A DNA stretch of 64,000 nt, taken from the NCBI RefSeq assembly GCF_003970675.1, contig NZ_CP034563.1, positions 496,001 to 560,000 on the forward strand. The letters run 5' to 3'. Made by a program: the position numbers and the translations under genes. Under the pieces are notes generated by a model. It saw nothing but the letters and a program-made list of their open reading frames with translations, was not told the DNA's origin and searched no databases. The stretch comes from Flammeovirga pectinis. GTDB taxonomy: Bacteria > Bacteroidota > Bacteroidia > Cytophagales > Flammeovirgaceae. Of the stretch, positions 34,901 through 42,235 are shown piece after piece (positions within the stretch are counted from its first letter, which is position 1; the number at the start of each line of letters is the position of its first letter).

Positions 34901-37653
34901 CAAGACCATTAATTGTATATACGGTGGCTTCTATTCCAGAGAATACACCAGAAGATATGCCAATATATGCAATTGGTACAATGAACGAACTGGATTACAC
35001 CAATCAAGACTACCCCTTAAGAAAGGTAGATGGAGGAACATCTTATGAACTAGTAGTAGAAAAAGAACTTGGAGAAGTAGATTTTACATTTGTCTTAAAA
35101 AACCATGAAGACTTTTCTGAAGTAATAGCAAATGGAGATTTTGTTACAAGAACTATTGACACCACCACTGATTCTGAGGTAACTTTAGCTCCAATTATTG
35201 GGTGGAATATGGTTCCTGAATTAGCGAATACTTGTGCAAGTGCAATAGAGCTTACTACAGAAGGAGATTATATAGTAGGTACAGCTCCTCAGTGGTATTC
35301 TTTTACAGCTACAGAAGATATGCAATTGTCTTTAAGTAGTCTAGATGCTAGATATGTAACTGGTGCTGAATTGAATATTTATAATGATTGTGATGGAACA
35401 CTTTTAAGAAGAGAGTATAATTATTATAGTGAACTATCCGTAGATTATGATTTAAAACAAGGTGAAACAATATATTTTCAATGGGATAGTTATTATACTA
35501 CTAATGCAAATAATTTTAAATGGAATTTATCTACGCATGTAACCAAAACATATGTAGTTAACGTAATACCGGAGAGTACCCCAGAGAATATGTCAATTTA
35601 TGCTATCGGGTCAATGAATAATTATGATTATTCTAATCAGGATTATGAGCTTATTTATAATGATGTAATTAATAAGTATGAGCTTATTTTTCCAGAAGAA
35701 TTAGATACTGTACGTTTTCATTTTGTTTTAAAAAATTATGAAGAATTTAGAGAAGTAAACAATGAGGGTGATACCATTTCTAGATTTGTAGATGTAGCAA
35801 ATACAACAACGAATACACAAATTGAAGATATTATCTCTTGGGGTAATATTCCTCAACTAGCGTATACTTGTACCGAGAGTTTAGAAATTACAGCTGATAC
35901 ATTGATTGCAGGTGGAATTCCAACTTGGTATCATTATGAAGCCTCTACTAATCAAGTAATTACTTTATCGACTTTAGGTTTGACGCCTTTAGATACTAGA
36001 GTACGTATTTATGATAATTGTGATGGAGAAGAATTAGCGTATAATGATGATGCCGAAAATACTGTACAAACAAAATTAGAGTATACGTTATCTGAAGGCG
36101 ATAATATTAAGATAAAATGGGATCTTTTTGGTAGTGGTGATAAACCATTTAAATGGTCTTTTGAAGCTGTTGATATTGAGCATCAAACTTTAGACTCTTT
36201 AAATGTCCTTCTTAAGTCATACAGTCAATTGGAATTATTATCTGACCAAGAGTTACCTTTAAATTTTGAATTAATATCAGGTAATGCGACAATAGAAGAT
36301 GATGTTTTAACTATTAATGGAGGAGGAGAGTTAACATTAAGATTCTATAATGAAGGTGATCTTTATCATTATGCATTAGATACAACTGCAACAGTAACGA
36401 TAGATAAGTTGATTCAGAATTTTGATTTTACTGTTTTTGATGAGATCAGTACAACCGGTCTTTATCAATTAGAGAGTTACAATACAGAAGAAGCGTTATC
36501 ATTATCTTTAGAAGCAGTTTCTGATAATGCAGAAATTACAAATGATTCATTAAACATAACATCATCTGGAGAAGTACAGTTACGTATATTTAATGAAGGT
36601 GATGGAGTTTATCATCCATTTGATTCAACATATACTTTTACAGTAGATAAGTCAATTATAACATTTAATACGAGTTATTTTGAAGATATCGAAGAAGTAG
36701 GAAGTTACTTATTACCATCATTTATAAGTGATCAAGGAGTCGTATTATCATTAGAAGTAGTTTCAGGTTCGGCGCTTATAACAGGAGATTCTTTATTTAT
36801 TATTGAATCAGGGGCAGTTGAATTGAATGTTGTTTATGCAGGAGATACAGTTTATGAATCTTTTAGTAGAGGATATTCTTTATCTATAGCGAAGTCAGTG
36901 CTTACTTTTGATACGAGTTATTTTGAAGATATCGAAGAAGTAGGAAGTTACTTATTACCATCATTTATAAGTGATCAAGGAGTCGTGTTATCATTAGAAG
37001 TAGTTTCAGGTTCGGCGCTTATAACAGGAGATTCTTTATTTATTATTGAATTAGGGGCAGTTGAATTGAATGTTGTTTATGCAGGAGATACAGTTTATGA
37101 ATCTTTTAGTAGAGGATATTCTTTATCTATAGCGAAGTCAGTACTTACTTTTGATACGAGTTATTTTGAAGATATCGAAGAAGTAGGAAGTTACTTATTA
37201 CCATCATTTATAAGTGATCAAGGAGTCGTGTTATCATTAGAAGTAGTTTCAGGTGCTGCTATAATTGAAGAAGATTCATTGAAAGTGATTTCATCTGGAG
37301 AAGTAGAACTAAGCTTAACTTATAAAGAGGATAATGTATATGAAGGATTTAGCAATTCATATATATTACAAATCAATGAAGTAATTCCAACTGGTTTAGA
37401 AAATGAATTATCAAAGTCTATTTCTATTTATCCTAACCCTGCAAATAAAGAGGTCTTTATTGAAGTACCCAACGTTCAGGCTATAGGTTTAACTGTAGTT
37501 TCAACAACAGGTCAGTTAATTCATAAAGAGCAAGTATTAAAGGGGAACAATTATAGAAATGTATTAGATGTCTCTACTTTTAAAACAGGCGTTTATGTTT
37601 TAATTATTCAGACAGAAAAAGGAAATGGAATAAAACGTTTGATTGTGAAATAG
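31921..37653 (+). CDS. Giant T9SS-secreted LRR surface protein, paralog C
   Basis: 1910 aa, signal peptide nearly identical to paralog A. Same order: PPC-like, Big/Ig-like, 13 LRRs from residue 374, Ig-like, alternating CBM20-like and PPC-like domains, an Ig-like unit (QNFDFTVFDEIS) shared with B, three 81-aa repeats, T9SS sorting tail. LRR units 9-11 share silent markers with units 9-11 of paralog A (TTGGGT, CCC in a Ser codon context, GAGAGT, GTGGAG) that B lacks. The 3' repeat region instead resembles B, including the LGAVEL variant in the second unit. Unique changes are in the second PPC-like domain (DADKGSSITIYDG, YTPDRNSVF). This patchwork points to repeated gene conversion or unequal exchange in the tandem array. 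Confidence 0.9.
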   Translation: MQTNYKLLRLLLIGLFFCVTFTTALHAQNNSCETAIDVEFGDNNAPNTPNWYAFTVPTDMQRLTLSSLGKTTLDTYVEVYSECGGSRIFYNDDSDVGRQSYLDKDVSRYQGETLYIRWRLFSSSTEGNFDWTLGGTDINSKPYSHIVSIDDIVINYGVQLKIENNNNPIDSLHFMLVGEDNGVITLQNDSIIGLSVAGTQQVVGVIYDEYSVNRGQQEFTVTNQVDPSGKKTGVITNLEDIVIHSFEDYELQGATNSSAEISYAIISGSEYASISGNVLTAEAYGEVEIEASIIENDEYTASSVIFTVSISPYKNGILYEEYLALEALYNTTDGPNWNNNTNWLTDEPIEDWYGVTTSQVEDENGTTHLVVTQISFSNNSLKGNLPSELGNLIHLTSLNLSYNSLVSVPLELGNLVNLTGLYLSSNSLVSIPVELGNLVNLTELNLSYNSLVSVPLELGNLVHLISLDLSRNSLESVPVELGNLVNLTELNLSYNSLVSVPVELGNLSNLTSLILSSNSLESVPLELGNLLNLTSLNLSYNSLESVPVELGNLSNLTYLSLYSNSLLSVPVELGNLVNLTNLYLHSNSLVNVPVELGNLVNLTTLFLHSNSLESVPVELGNLVNLTYLDLSYTSLLSVPVELGNLVNLTRLNLSSNSLESIPLELGNLLNLTTLDIDYNRFTFEKLDLQKDFFTSISSFDYSPQNNILINRNQDVELLTTILTIPDTAANNSYEWYKDGEVMPNETTSILTINYTENLDSEFYCKITNTDWPDLTLQSTTYTEKGELISLIVNNIPSNTPENTGIYAIGSFNNNNYRNQEYPLVYNTTNGHYALTVPKNLGTVEFRFALKNHEGFVETNIENEEVLRTLELTELSGEVIIDDISAWLSIPTLPNTCNESIPVFADSTNLFSSSPTYYSFIATEYSKITVATLDADKGSSITIYDGCDGTILFNRRNYYENTTGTLELIGGQEIIIKVSNYTPDRNSVFNWKLEARPLIVYTVASIPENTPEDMPIYAIGTMNELDYTNQDYPLRKVDGGTSYELVVEKELGEVDFTFVLKNHEDFSEVIANGDFVTRTIDTTTDSEVTLAPIIGWNMVPELANTCASAIELTTEGDYIVGTAPQWYSFTATEDMQLSLSSLDARYVTGAELNIYNDCDGTLLRREYNYYSELSVDYDLKQGETIYFQWDSYYTTNANNFKWNLSTHVTKTYVVNVIPESTPENMSIYAIGSMNNYDYSNQDYELIYNDVINKYELIFPEELDTVRFHFVLKNYEEFREVNNEGDTISRFVDVANTTTNTQIEDIISWGNIPQLAYTCTESLEITADTLIAGGIPTWYHYEASTNQVITLSTLGLTPLDTRVRIYDNCDGEELAYNDDAENTVQTKLEYTLSEGDNIKIKWDLFGSGDKPFKWSFEAVDIEHQTLDSLNVLLKSYSQLELLSDQELPLNFELISGNATIEDDVLTINGGGELTLRFYNEGDLYHYALDTTATVTIDKLIQNFDFTVFDEISTTGLYQLESYNTEEALSLSLEAVSDNAEITNDSLNITSSGEVQLRIFNEGDGVYHPFDSTYTFTVDKSIITFNTSYFEDIEEVGSYLLPSFISDQGVVLSLEVVSGSALITGDSLFIIESGAVELNVVYAGDTVYESFSRGYSLSIAKSVLTFDTSYFEDIEEVGSYLLPSFISDQGVVLSLEVVSGSALITGDSLFIIELGAVELNVVYAGDTVYESFSRGYSLSIAKSVLTFDTSYFEDIEEVGSYLLPSFISDQGVVLSLEVVSGAAIIEEDSLKVISSGEVELSLTYKEDNVYEGFSNSYILQINEVIPTGLENELSKSISIYPNPANKEVFIEVPNVQAIGLTVVSTTGQLIHKEQVLKGNNYRNVLDVSTFKTGVYVLIIQTEKGNGIKRLIVK
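33042..33950 (+). repeat. LRR-coding repeat block of paralog C (13 units of about 69 bp)
   Basis: Thirteen ELGN units; the first is the 24-codon form. Contains unit variants not seen in A or B (VHLISLDLSR, SNLTSLILSS, YLDLSYTSLLSVP), and a stretch at about 33600-33790 close to paralog A's 21665-21860. Confidence 0.9.
36652..37380 (+). repeat. Three tandem 243-bp repeats (81-aa Ig-like units) in paralog C
   Basis: Anchor positions 36670, 36913 and 37156 give exact 243-bp spacing. Near-identical to the units in paralog B; the last is the terminal variant. Confidence 0.93.
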
Positions 37654-37679
37654 TTTATTCCGTTAGGTAAGTAATAGAA

Positions 37680-37722
37680 ACACCCCTCTTTTAGGAAATT
37701 ATCCGTAAAAGAGGGGTGTTTT
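37680..37722 (+). terminator. Terminator of giant paralog C
   Basis: A perfect 14-bp stem (37680-37693 with 37706-37719) and T-rich tail, the same hairpin as after paralog A. Similarity to the A and B flanks ends about 12 bp later, where the intergenic repeat R1 begins. Confidence 0.92.
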
Positions 37723-37740
37723 ATTTTGTAATTATAATTC

Positions 37741-37907
37741 ACATCTATTAAAATAGTATTTTGTTTAAATTGAAACAAAAATTCAATTAAAGTAGTTTAT
37801 ATAATCAGAAGTTAGATGAATGCGCTTAGTAGATAAGTGATAAAAAAATTGAGAGAGTTAAGTTCATGAAAAACCTCGTTGGTATTGCCGACGAGGTTTT
37901 TTTGTAT
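37741..37907 (+). repeat. Intergenic repeat element R, copy 1, ending in a terminator hairpin
   Basis: A ~167-bp element. The last ~115 bp differ from copies 2 and 3 at one base only (A in the hairpin loop). It ends with an 11-bp stem (37872-37882 with 37888-37898, one G-U pair), a 5-nt loop and seven T residues. It lies after the giant paralogs' own terminator. Confidence 0.88.
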
Positions 37908-38259
37908 TTGTTTGAATATGTTAATGTATAGATGATTGAAATCTTAATGTTGGTTTGTATTTATTAACAAATAAAATTGTATTGGGGTAATTTATTTTAG
38001 TTAAAGTTGTGTAATTAAACACACTCTTCAAATATTTAACTAAAAACCAATTATCATGAATTTATCAATAGATATTTTGCCTAAAAAATTGAAAGTATAT
38101 TCAACGTTTATTTTGGATAAACTAGTTTAAGCAGTTTAATATAAAATAATATCATAATAGAATTTTAGAATGAGAAATATACAGCTATTGCTATATTTTT
38201 AGATCATTTGGTTGATCAAATTTTGCTTATATAGTATTTAAGTATTTCAATTTATAAAT
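37908..38259. other. Intergenic region after repeat R1
   Basis: About 350 AT-rich bases. The only coding hint is a 24-codon ORF (38056-38130, starting MNLSIDILPKKLKVY) with no recognisable family, possibly a gene remnant. A short tract GCAGTTTAATAT near 38131 resembles the start of the conserved core of element R. The promoter of the barrel gene at 38260 should be here. Confidence 0.4.
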
Positions 38260-38844
38260 ATGAATAAGTTTATATCATTATTAACTATTGCATTATTTTT
38301 TAGTGTAATAGTTAATGCACAAACAAAGTTTGATGTTTTAATCGGAATTAATATATCAAACCTCTATGTAACAGAGAATAACACGGATAATAAGTTATTA
38401 AGCTCAAGTCCTGGAATAGGATATAATTTAGGTCTTCTAAGAAGGGTAAATTTATCAGTGAAATCAAATTTTAAATACGGTATAGTATTTAAGAGAATTG
38501 TTTCCGAAACTATAAATGCAAAAGCAATAAATGATTTTATTTCAATTCCCTTATTGATCAACTATAGGGTTTTCACTTCAAAACTTAGAGTTGAAGGTGG
38601 TTTTGTTCCTGAAGTTGCGTTAAAATATTCTGTTGCTGGTATTAATTATCCAATACGTTTTTTTGGGGAGGAACATACTTACAGAATGTTAAATGTAGAG
38701 TATCAAATAGGAATAATATATCAAACAAATTTTATATCAGTAGGTTTGAATTTTTCAAATATGATATTTAATGAACATCATTCGAATGATGTAGTAAATA
38801 CAAAGAGTTATACATTTAGTCTGAACCTTAATTACAATATATAA
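38260..38844 (+). CDS. Small outer-membrane beta-barrel protein
   Basis: 194 aa with a signal peptide (ending VIVNAQ). The remainder alternates short hydrophobic beta strands and ends in a strand finishing LNLNYNI, as expected of an 8-stranded outer-membrane barrel of the PorT/OMP_b-brl type. GIGYNLGLLRRVNLS, YRVFTSKLRVEGGFVPEVAL and EYQIGIIYQTNFISVGLNFS are typical strands. Its function is unknown. It is followed 11 bp later by the start of a decayed vWA gene, and both lie between repeat copies R1 and R2. Confidence 0.7.
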   Translation: MNKFISLLTIALFFSVIVNAQTKFDVLIGINISNLYVTENNTDNKLLSSSPGIGYNLGLLRRVNLSVKSNFKYGIVFKRIVSETINAKAINDFISIPLLINYRVFTSKLRVEGGFVPEVALKYSVAGINYPIRFFGEEHTYRMLNVEYQIGIIYQTNFISVGLNFSNMIFNEHHSNDVVNTKSYTFSLNLNYNI

Positions 38845-38855
38845 AGTCATTTCAA

Positions 38856-39871
38856 ATGAGAAGGTATAATTTATTACTTCTTTTTGTATTACTTTTTTAA
38901 TACTTCAATCTGGTAGGAGAGAGAAAAGTTTACATATAATGTGTAAGGCAGAAATTATTGAGGCGTTAGAAAATTTAGAAGCGGGTGGTTCTACTGCCGG
39001 TGGAGAAGGGTTGAAGTTGGCTTACAAAGTGGCAAAACAGAACTTTATTAAAAAAGGGAACAACAGAATTATTTTAGCAACCGATGGCGATTTTAACGTT
39101 GGTGTAAGTAGTAACGAAGCGATGGAAGAGTTAATTACAGAACGTCGAGAAGAGGGTATTGCTATTTCTGTATTGGGCTTTGGAATGGGGAATTACCAAG
39201 ATGACAAGATGGAGATAATTGCGGATAAAGGCAATGGAAATTACGCCTATATAGATAACCTACAAGAGGCTCAAAAGGTATTGGTAAAAGAGTTTGGAGG
39301 TACGTTAATGACAATAGCGAAGGATGTAAAATTCCAATTAGAGTTTAACCCAAAATTTGTGGCTAAATATCGTTTAATTGGTTACGAAAACCGCCTACTT
39401 GAAGATGAGGACTTTGATGATGACAAAAAGGATGCAGGAGAAATAGGAGCAGGTCATTCTGTAACAGCCTTGTACGAAATAGTTCCAGTTATTAAAAAAA
39501 CAAGAAATACGCCGGAGTTGAAATACCAATCGACCGAATTAACAGAATATGCCAAAAATAGCAATGACCTACTTACATTGAAATTAAGGTATAAACAGCC
39601 TACAAAGAGTAAAAGTAATTTGATTGAAACAGTAGTTAAGAGTAATTACACACCTTTTTCGGAGACCACAACAGATTTTAAATTTACTGCTTCAATTGTA
39701 GAATTTGGCATGTTATTAAGAAATTCAGAATTTAAAGGGTCATCTACTTGGGATACTGTTATTCAACTTGCAAAAGAAGGAAGAGGAACCGATGAGGAAG
39801 GATATAAAAGTGAAATGATACGACTTGTAAATGTTGCGAAGTCACTTGATGTTAAATACGATAACAAATAA
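38856..39871 (+). pseudogene. Decayed YfbK-type von Willebrand factor A protein (deletion plus frameshift)
   Basis: The long open part (38939-39871, 310 codons) matches the second half of YfbK-like vWA lipoproteins: LENLEAGGSTAGGEGLKLAY, NRIILATDGDFNVGVSS, GFGMGNYQDDKMEIIADKGN, FNPKFVAKYRLIGYENR, DAGEIGAGHSVTALYEI. The first half of the vWA domain, with the metal-site DxSxS, is absent. Upstream, an ATG at 38856 starts a signal-peptide-like MRRYNLLLLFVLLF that stops at once. Adding one T to the T6 run at 38893-38898 joins this signal into the open frame at 38939. So the gene appears to have kept its signal peptide, lost roughly the N-terminal domains and half the vWA domain, and gained a 1-nt frameshift. 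The residual ORF may be expressed but should not bind metal normally. Confidence 0.75.
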
Positions 39872-40253
39872 GAACAAGAAATATAAAACATGAATAAATG
39901 CCTTTCTTTCTTTTATTTCTTTAGAAGAAGGGCATTTTTATTTTATAACATAACTAAGTCTCTTCACATCTATTATATTTTCATTTAGTTTGACATGAAA
40001 CAAAAATTCAATTAAAGCAGTTTATATAATCAGAAGTTAGATGAATGCGCTTAGTAGATAAGTGATAAAAAAATTGAGAGAGTTAAGTTCATGAAAAACC
40101 TCGTTGGTGTTGCCGACGAGGTTTTTTTGTATTTCAAAATTAATTACATGAGTAGTAATCAATTATTAATTTTTTTTAATCAAAAAGTAAGCATTTAGGC
40201 GAAATAGCCTTTATATTTAAAAAATAAGCTTTTTAGACTCAACATACGCTACT
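39872..40253. other. Intergenic region holding repeat R2
   Basis: A GC-poor hairpin-like tract follows the vWA remnant (about 39900-39945), then repeat R2, then about 120 bp before the caspase-like gene that must hold its promoter. No further gene seen. Confidence 0.5.
39966..40132 (+). repeat. Intergenic repeat element R, copy 2
   Basis: Core identical to copy 3. The terminator hairpin has an 11-bp stem (40097-40107 with 40113-40123), a 5-nt loop and seven T residues (40122-40128). The first ~50 bp are more diverged from the other copies than the core. Confidence 0.88.
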
Positions 40254-41729
40254 ATGAAATACTTCTACTTAATACTATTATGTTTAATTACATCTATACA
40301 TTTATTTGGGCAAACTGACTATAAGGTATATTCTGCTGTTCCAACATATGCAAAATCAATCTACTTTTCAGATGAATTTGAAGACAATACCAATGAATGG
40401 ACAATCGTTCCCTATCTTTCTGATGATGTTCGTGAAAGTAAAATAAAAAAAGGGGAATACCGTCTAACCTCTTATGATAAAGACGAACTTGTTGTAGAAG
40501 TAATGTCTGGTTTTGGCTATACTGACCTCAATGATTTTGAAATTGAGGTAGCAATAAAACATAACGATTTTCAACGTTCTCATGCCAACGGATTAATTTG
40601 GGGAATGTCTCCTGATACAAATAATGCGTATGGAATTGCTTTTAATGCAGATGGAGAATACCATATTCAAGAATTATTTGATGGACAAGAGAACGACCTA
40701 GTACCTTGGACGTACAACGCAGCCATCTTAAAAGATGATTTTAATAAACTAACCGTTCGTAAAATAGAAGAATGGTATTACTTGTTTATTAATGAGCAAT
40801 TTGTTTATATGTTTCCTTTCGAAGAACTAGAATTAGAAGATGATGTGACTGGCTTTTTTGCAGAAGGGACGTCGATTGCCATAGATTATATTAAGATAAC
40901 AGAAGTAGTTACTGATAAGATAAGAACTGCTCCTCCAACACCTACTAGGGTTGCTACACAGCCTACAAATAATACAAGAGCATTAGTTAGGACTGAAACA
41001 ACTACTGCTGCTGTTCATACAAATGGAGAATATTACGCATTAATAATTGGCGTACAAGATTATACAGATAATAGTGTTGCAGACCTTCGATTCCCGATAA
41101 GAGATGCAACTCGTTTCCACGATATACTTGTACGTAAATACGGCTTTACTGATAATCATATTATCTTTTTAAAGAACCCTACAAGATCTGAGGTATTTAA
41201 GGCATTTAATACATTAAGAACCAATGTTAAATCTACAGACAATTTACTCATATTTTATGCTGGACATGGTTATTACGACCAAAAAGTAAATGAAGGATAT
41301 TGGCTACCCTCTGATGCTGTGGAAGGAGACGACTCTGGTTGGATTGCAAATTCTAGTTTAAGTACAAAATTAAAAGGAATAGATAGTAAACACACTTTAT
41401 TAATTTCTGATGCCTGTTTTGGAGGAAGTATTTTTAAACCTTCTCGTTCAGCATTTGCGAACGCAGAAAAATCGATAACTACATATTATGAGAAGAAATC
41501 TAGAAAAGGCATGACGAGTGGTACTTTAAAAACAGTACCCGATGAGAGTGTTTTTGCAAAGTATTTAATGAAAACATTAGAAGAGAACACTAAACAATAT
41601 TTATCTTCCTCTTCATTATTTCATAGCTTTAATGAAGCCGTAGCTAATAACAGTTTAAATGCTCCACAATATGGTGTGTTATTTGGTGTTGGAGATGAAG
41701 GAGGACAGTTTATTTTTATACAGAAATAG
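40254..41729 (+). CDS. Secreted caspase-like (peptidase C14) protein with N-terminal jelly-roll domain
   Basis: 491 aa with a signal peptide (ending IHLFGQ). Residues about 38-222 form a concanavalin-like jelly-roll (YFSDEFEDNTNEWTIV, GLIWGMSPDTNNAYGIAFN, FNKLTVRKIEEWYYLFINEQ), then a Thr/Pro-rich linker. Residues about 260-490 are a caspase-fold peptidase: YYALIIGVQDYTDN, DLRFPIRDATRFHDIL, then the catalytic His at 338 in IFYAGHGYYD and the catalytic Cys at 388 in LLISDACFGGS. Both dyad residues are present, so it is probably active, with specificity likely for basic P1 as in other bacterial metacaspase-like enzymes (inference). Export is unusual compared with cytoplasmic metacaspases. It is flanked by repeat copies R2 and R3 and has no T9SS tail. 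Confidence 0.87.
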   Translation: MKYFYLILLCLITSIHLFGQTDYKVYSAVPTYAKSIYFSDEFEDNTNEWTIVPYLSDDVRESKIKKGEYRLTSYDKDELVVEVMSGFGYTDLNDFEIEVAIKHNDFQRSHANGLIWGMSPDTNNAYGIAFNADGEYHIQELFDGQENDLVPWTYNAAILKDDFNKLTVRKIEEWYYLFINEQFVYMFPFEELELEDDVTGFFAEGTSIAIDYIKITEVVTDKIRTAPPTPTRVATQPTNNTRALVRTETTTAAVHTNGEYYALIIGVQDYTDNSVADLRFPIRDATRFHDILVRKYGFTDNHIIFLKNPTRSEVFKAFNTLRTNVKSTDNLLIFYAGHGYYDQKVNEGYWLPSDAVEGDDSGWIANSSLSTKLKGIDSKHTLLISDACFGGSIFKPSRSAFANAEKSITTYYEKKSRKGMTSGTLKTVPDESVFAKYLMKTLEENTKQYLSSSSLFHSFNEAVANNSLNAPQYGVLFGVGDEGGQFIFIQK

Positions 41730-41759
41730 ATCGATTTAACTCATTTAATAATCATATTT

Positions 41760-41926
41760 ACATCTATTAAAATAATATTTTGTTTGAATTGAAACAAAAA
41801 ATCAACTAAAGCAGTTTATATAATCAGAAGTTAGATGAATGCGCTTAGTAGATAAGTGATAAAAAAATTGAGAGAGTTAAGTTCATGAAAAACCTCGTTG
41901 GTGTTGCCGACGAGGTTTTTTTGTAT
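41760..41926 (+). repeat. Intergenic repeat element R, copy 3
   Basis: Starts 31 bp after the caspase-like gene's stop. Core identical to copy 2. Hairpin stem 41891-41901 with 41907-41917, then seven T residues (41916-41922). Confidence 0.88.
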
Positions 41927-42235
41927 TCTAATAGATTATATTCAATTGAGATTATTGCTATAAATTAGAATATGATATCTGTAAAAAATGGAAAATTAAA
42001 TTTATTGCAATTTTTAAAAATTGTTAACTAACTGTTTTTGTTTAATTAATTCTTACTTATCAATTTTGAACGTAACTAAACTTTTTTTAGAAAAAATAAA
42101 AGTGTAATCCTGATATTTATTTTTTTTATAAAGTGTAAAATGATACTCTTCAATAGGTGTATGGAACTTTAGCGAAAGTAAATCTAATATAAAAACTCTC
42201 TTTAAATCTAACGATAAAACTAATTATATATAAAT
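41927..42235. other. Intergenic region before the BspA-like gene
   Basis: About 309 very AT-rich bases without a coding sequence; presumably the promoter and leader of the gene at 42236. No clear TAnnTTTG box found. Confidence 0.4.

Noticed and set aside
19985-37653. Diversity-generating retroelement acting on the LRR blocks
   Set aside because: No reverse transcriptase or template repeat is visible, and the differences are swaps between fixed codon sets, not adenine-directed random changes.
37867-37910. Short ORF starting MKNLVG(I/V)ADEVFLY in each R repeat
   Set aside because: The apparent coding segment is the terminator hairpin and T run; the reading frames continue into unrelated sequences of different length in each copy, so conservation is of the RNA, not a peptide.
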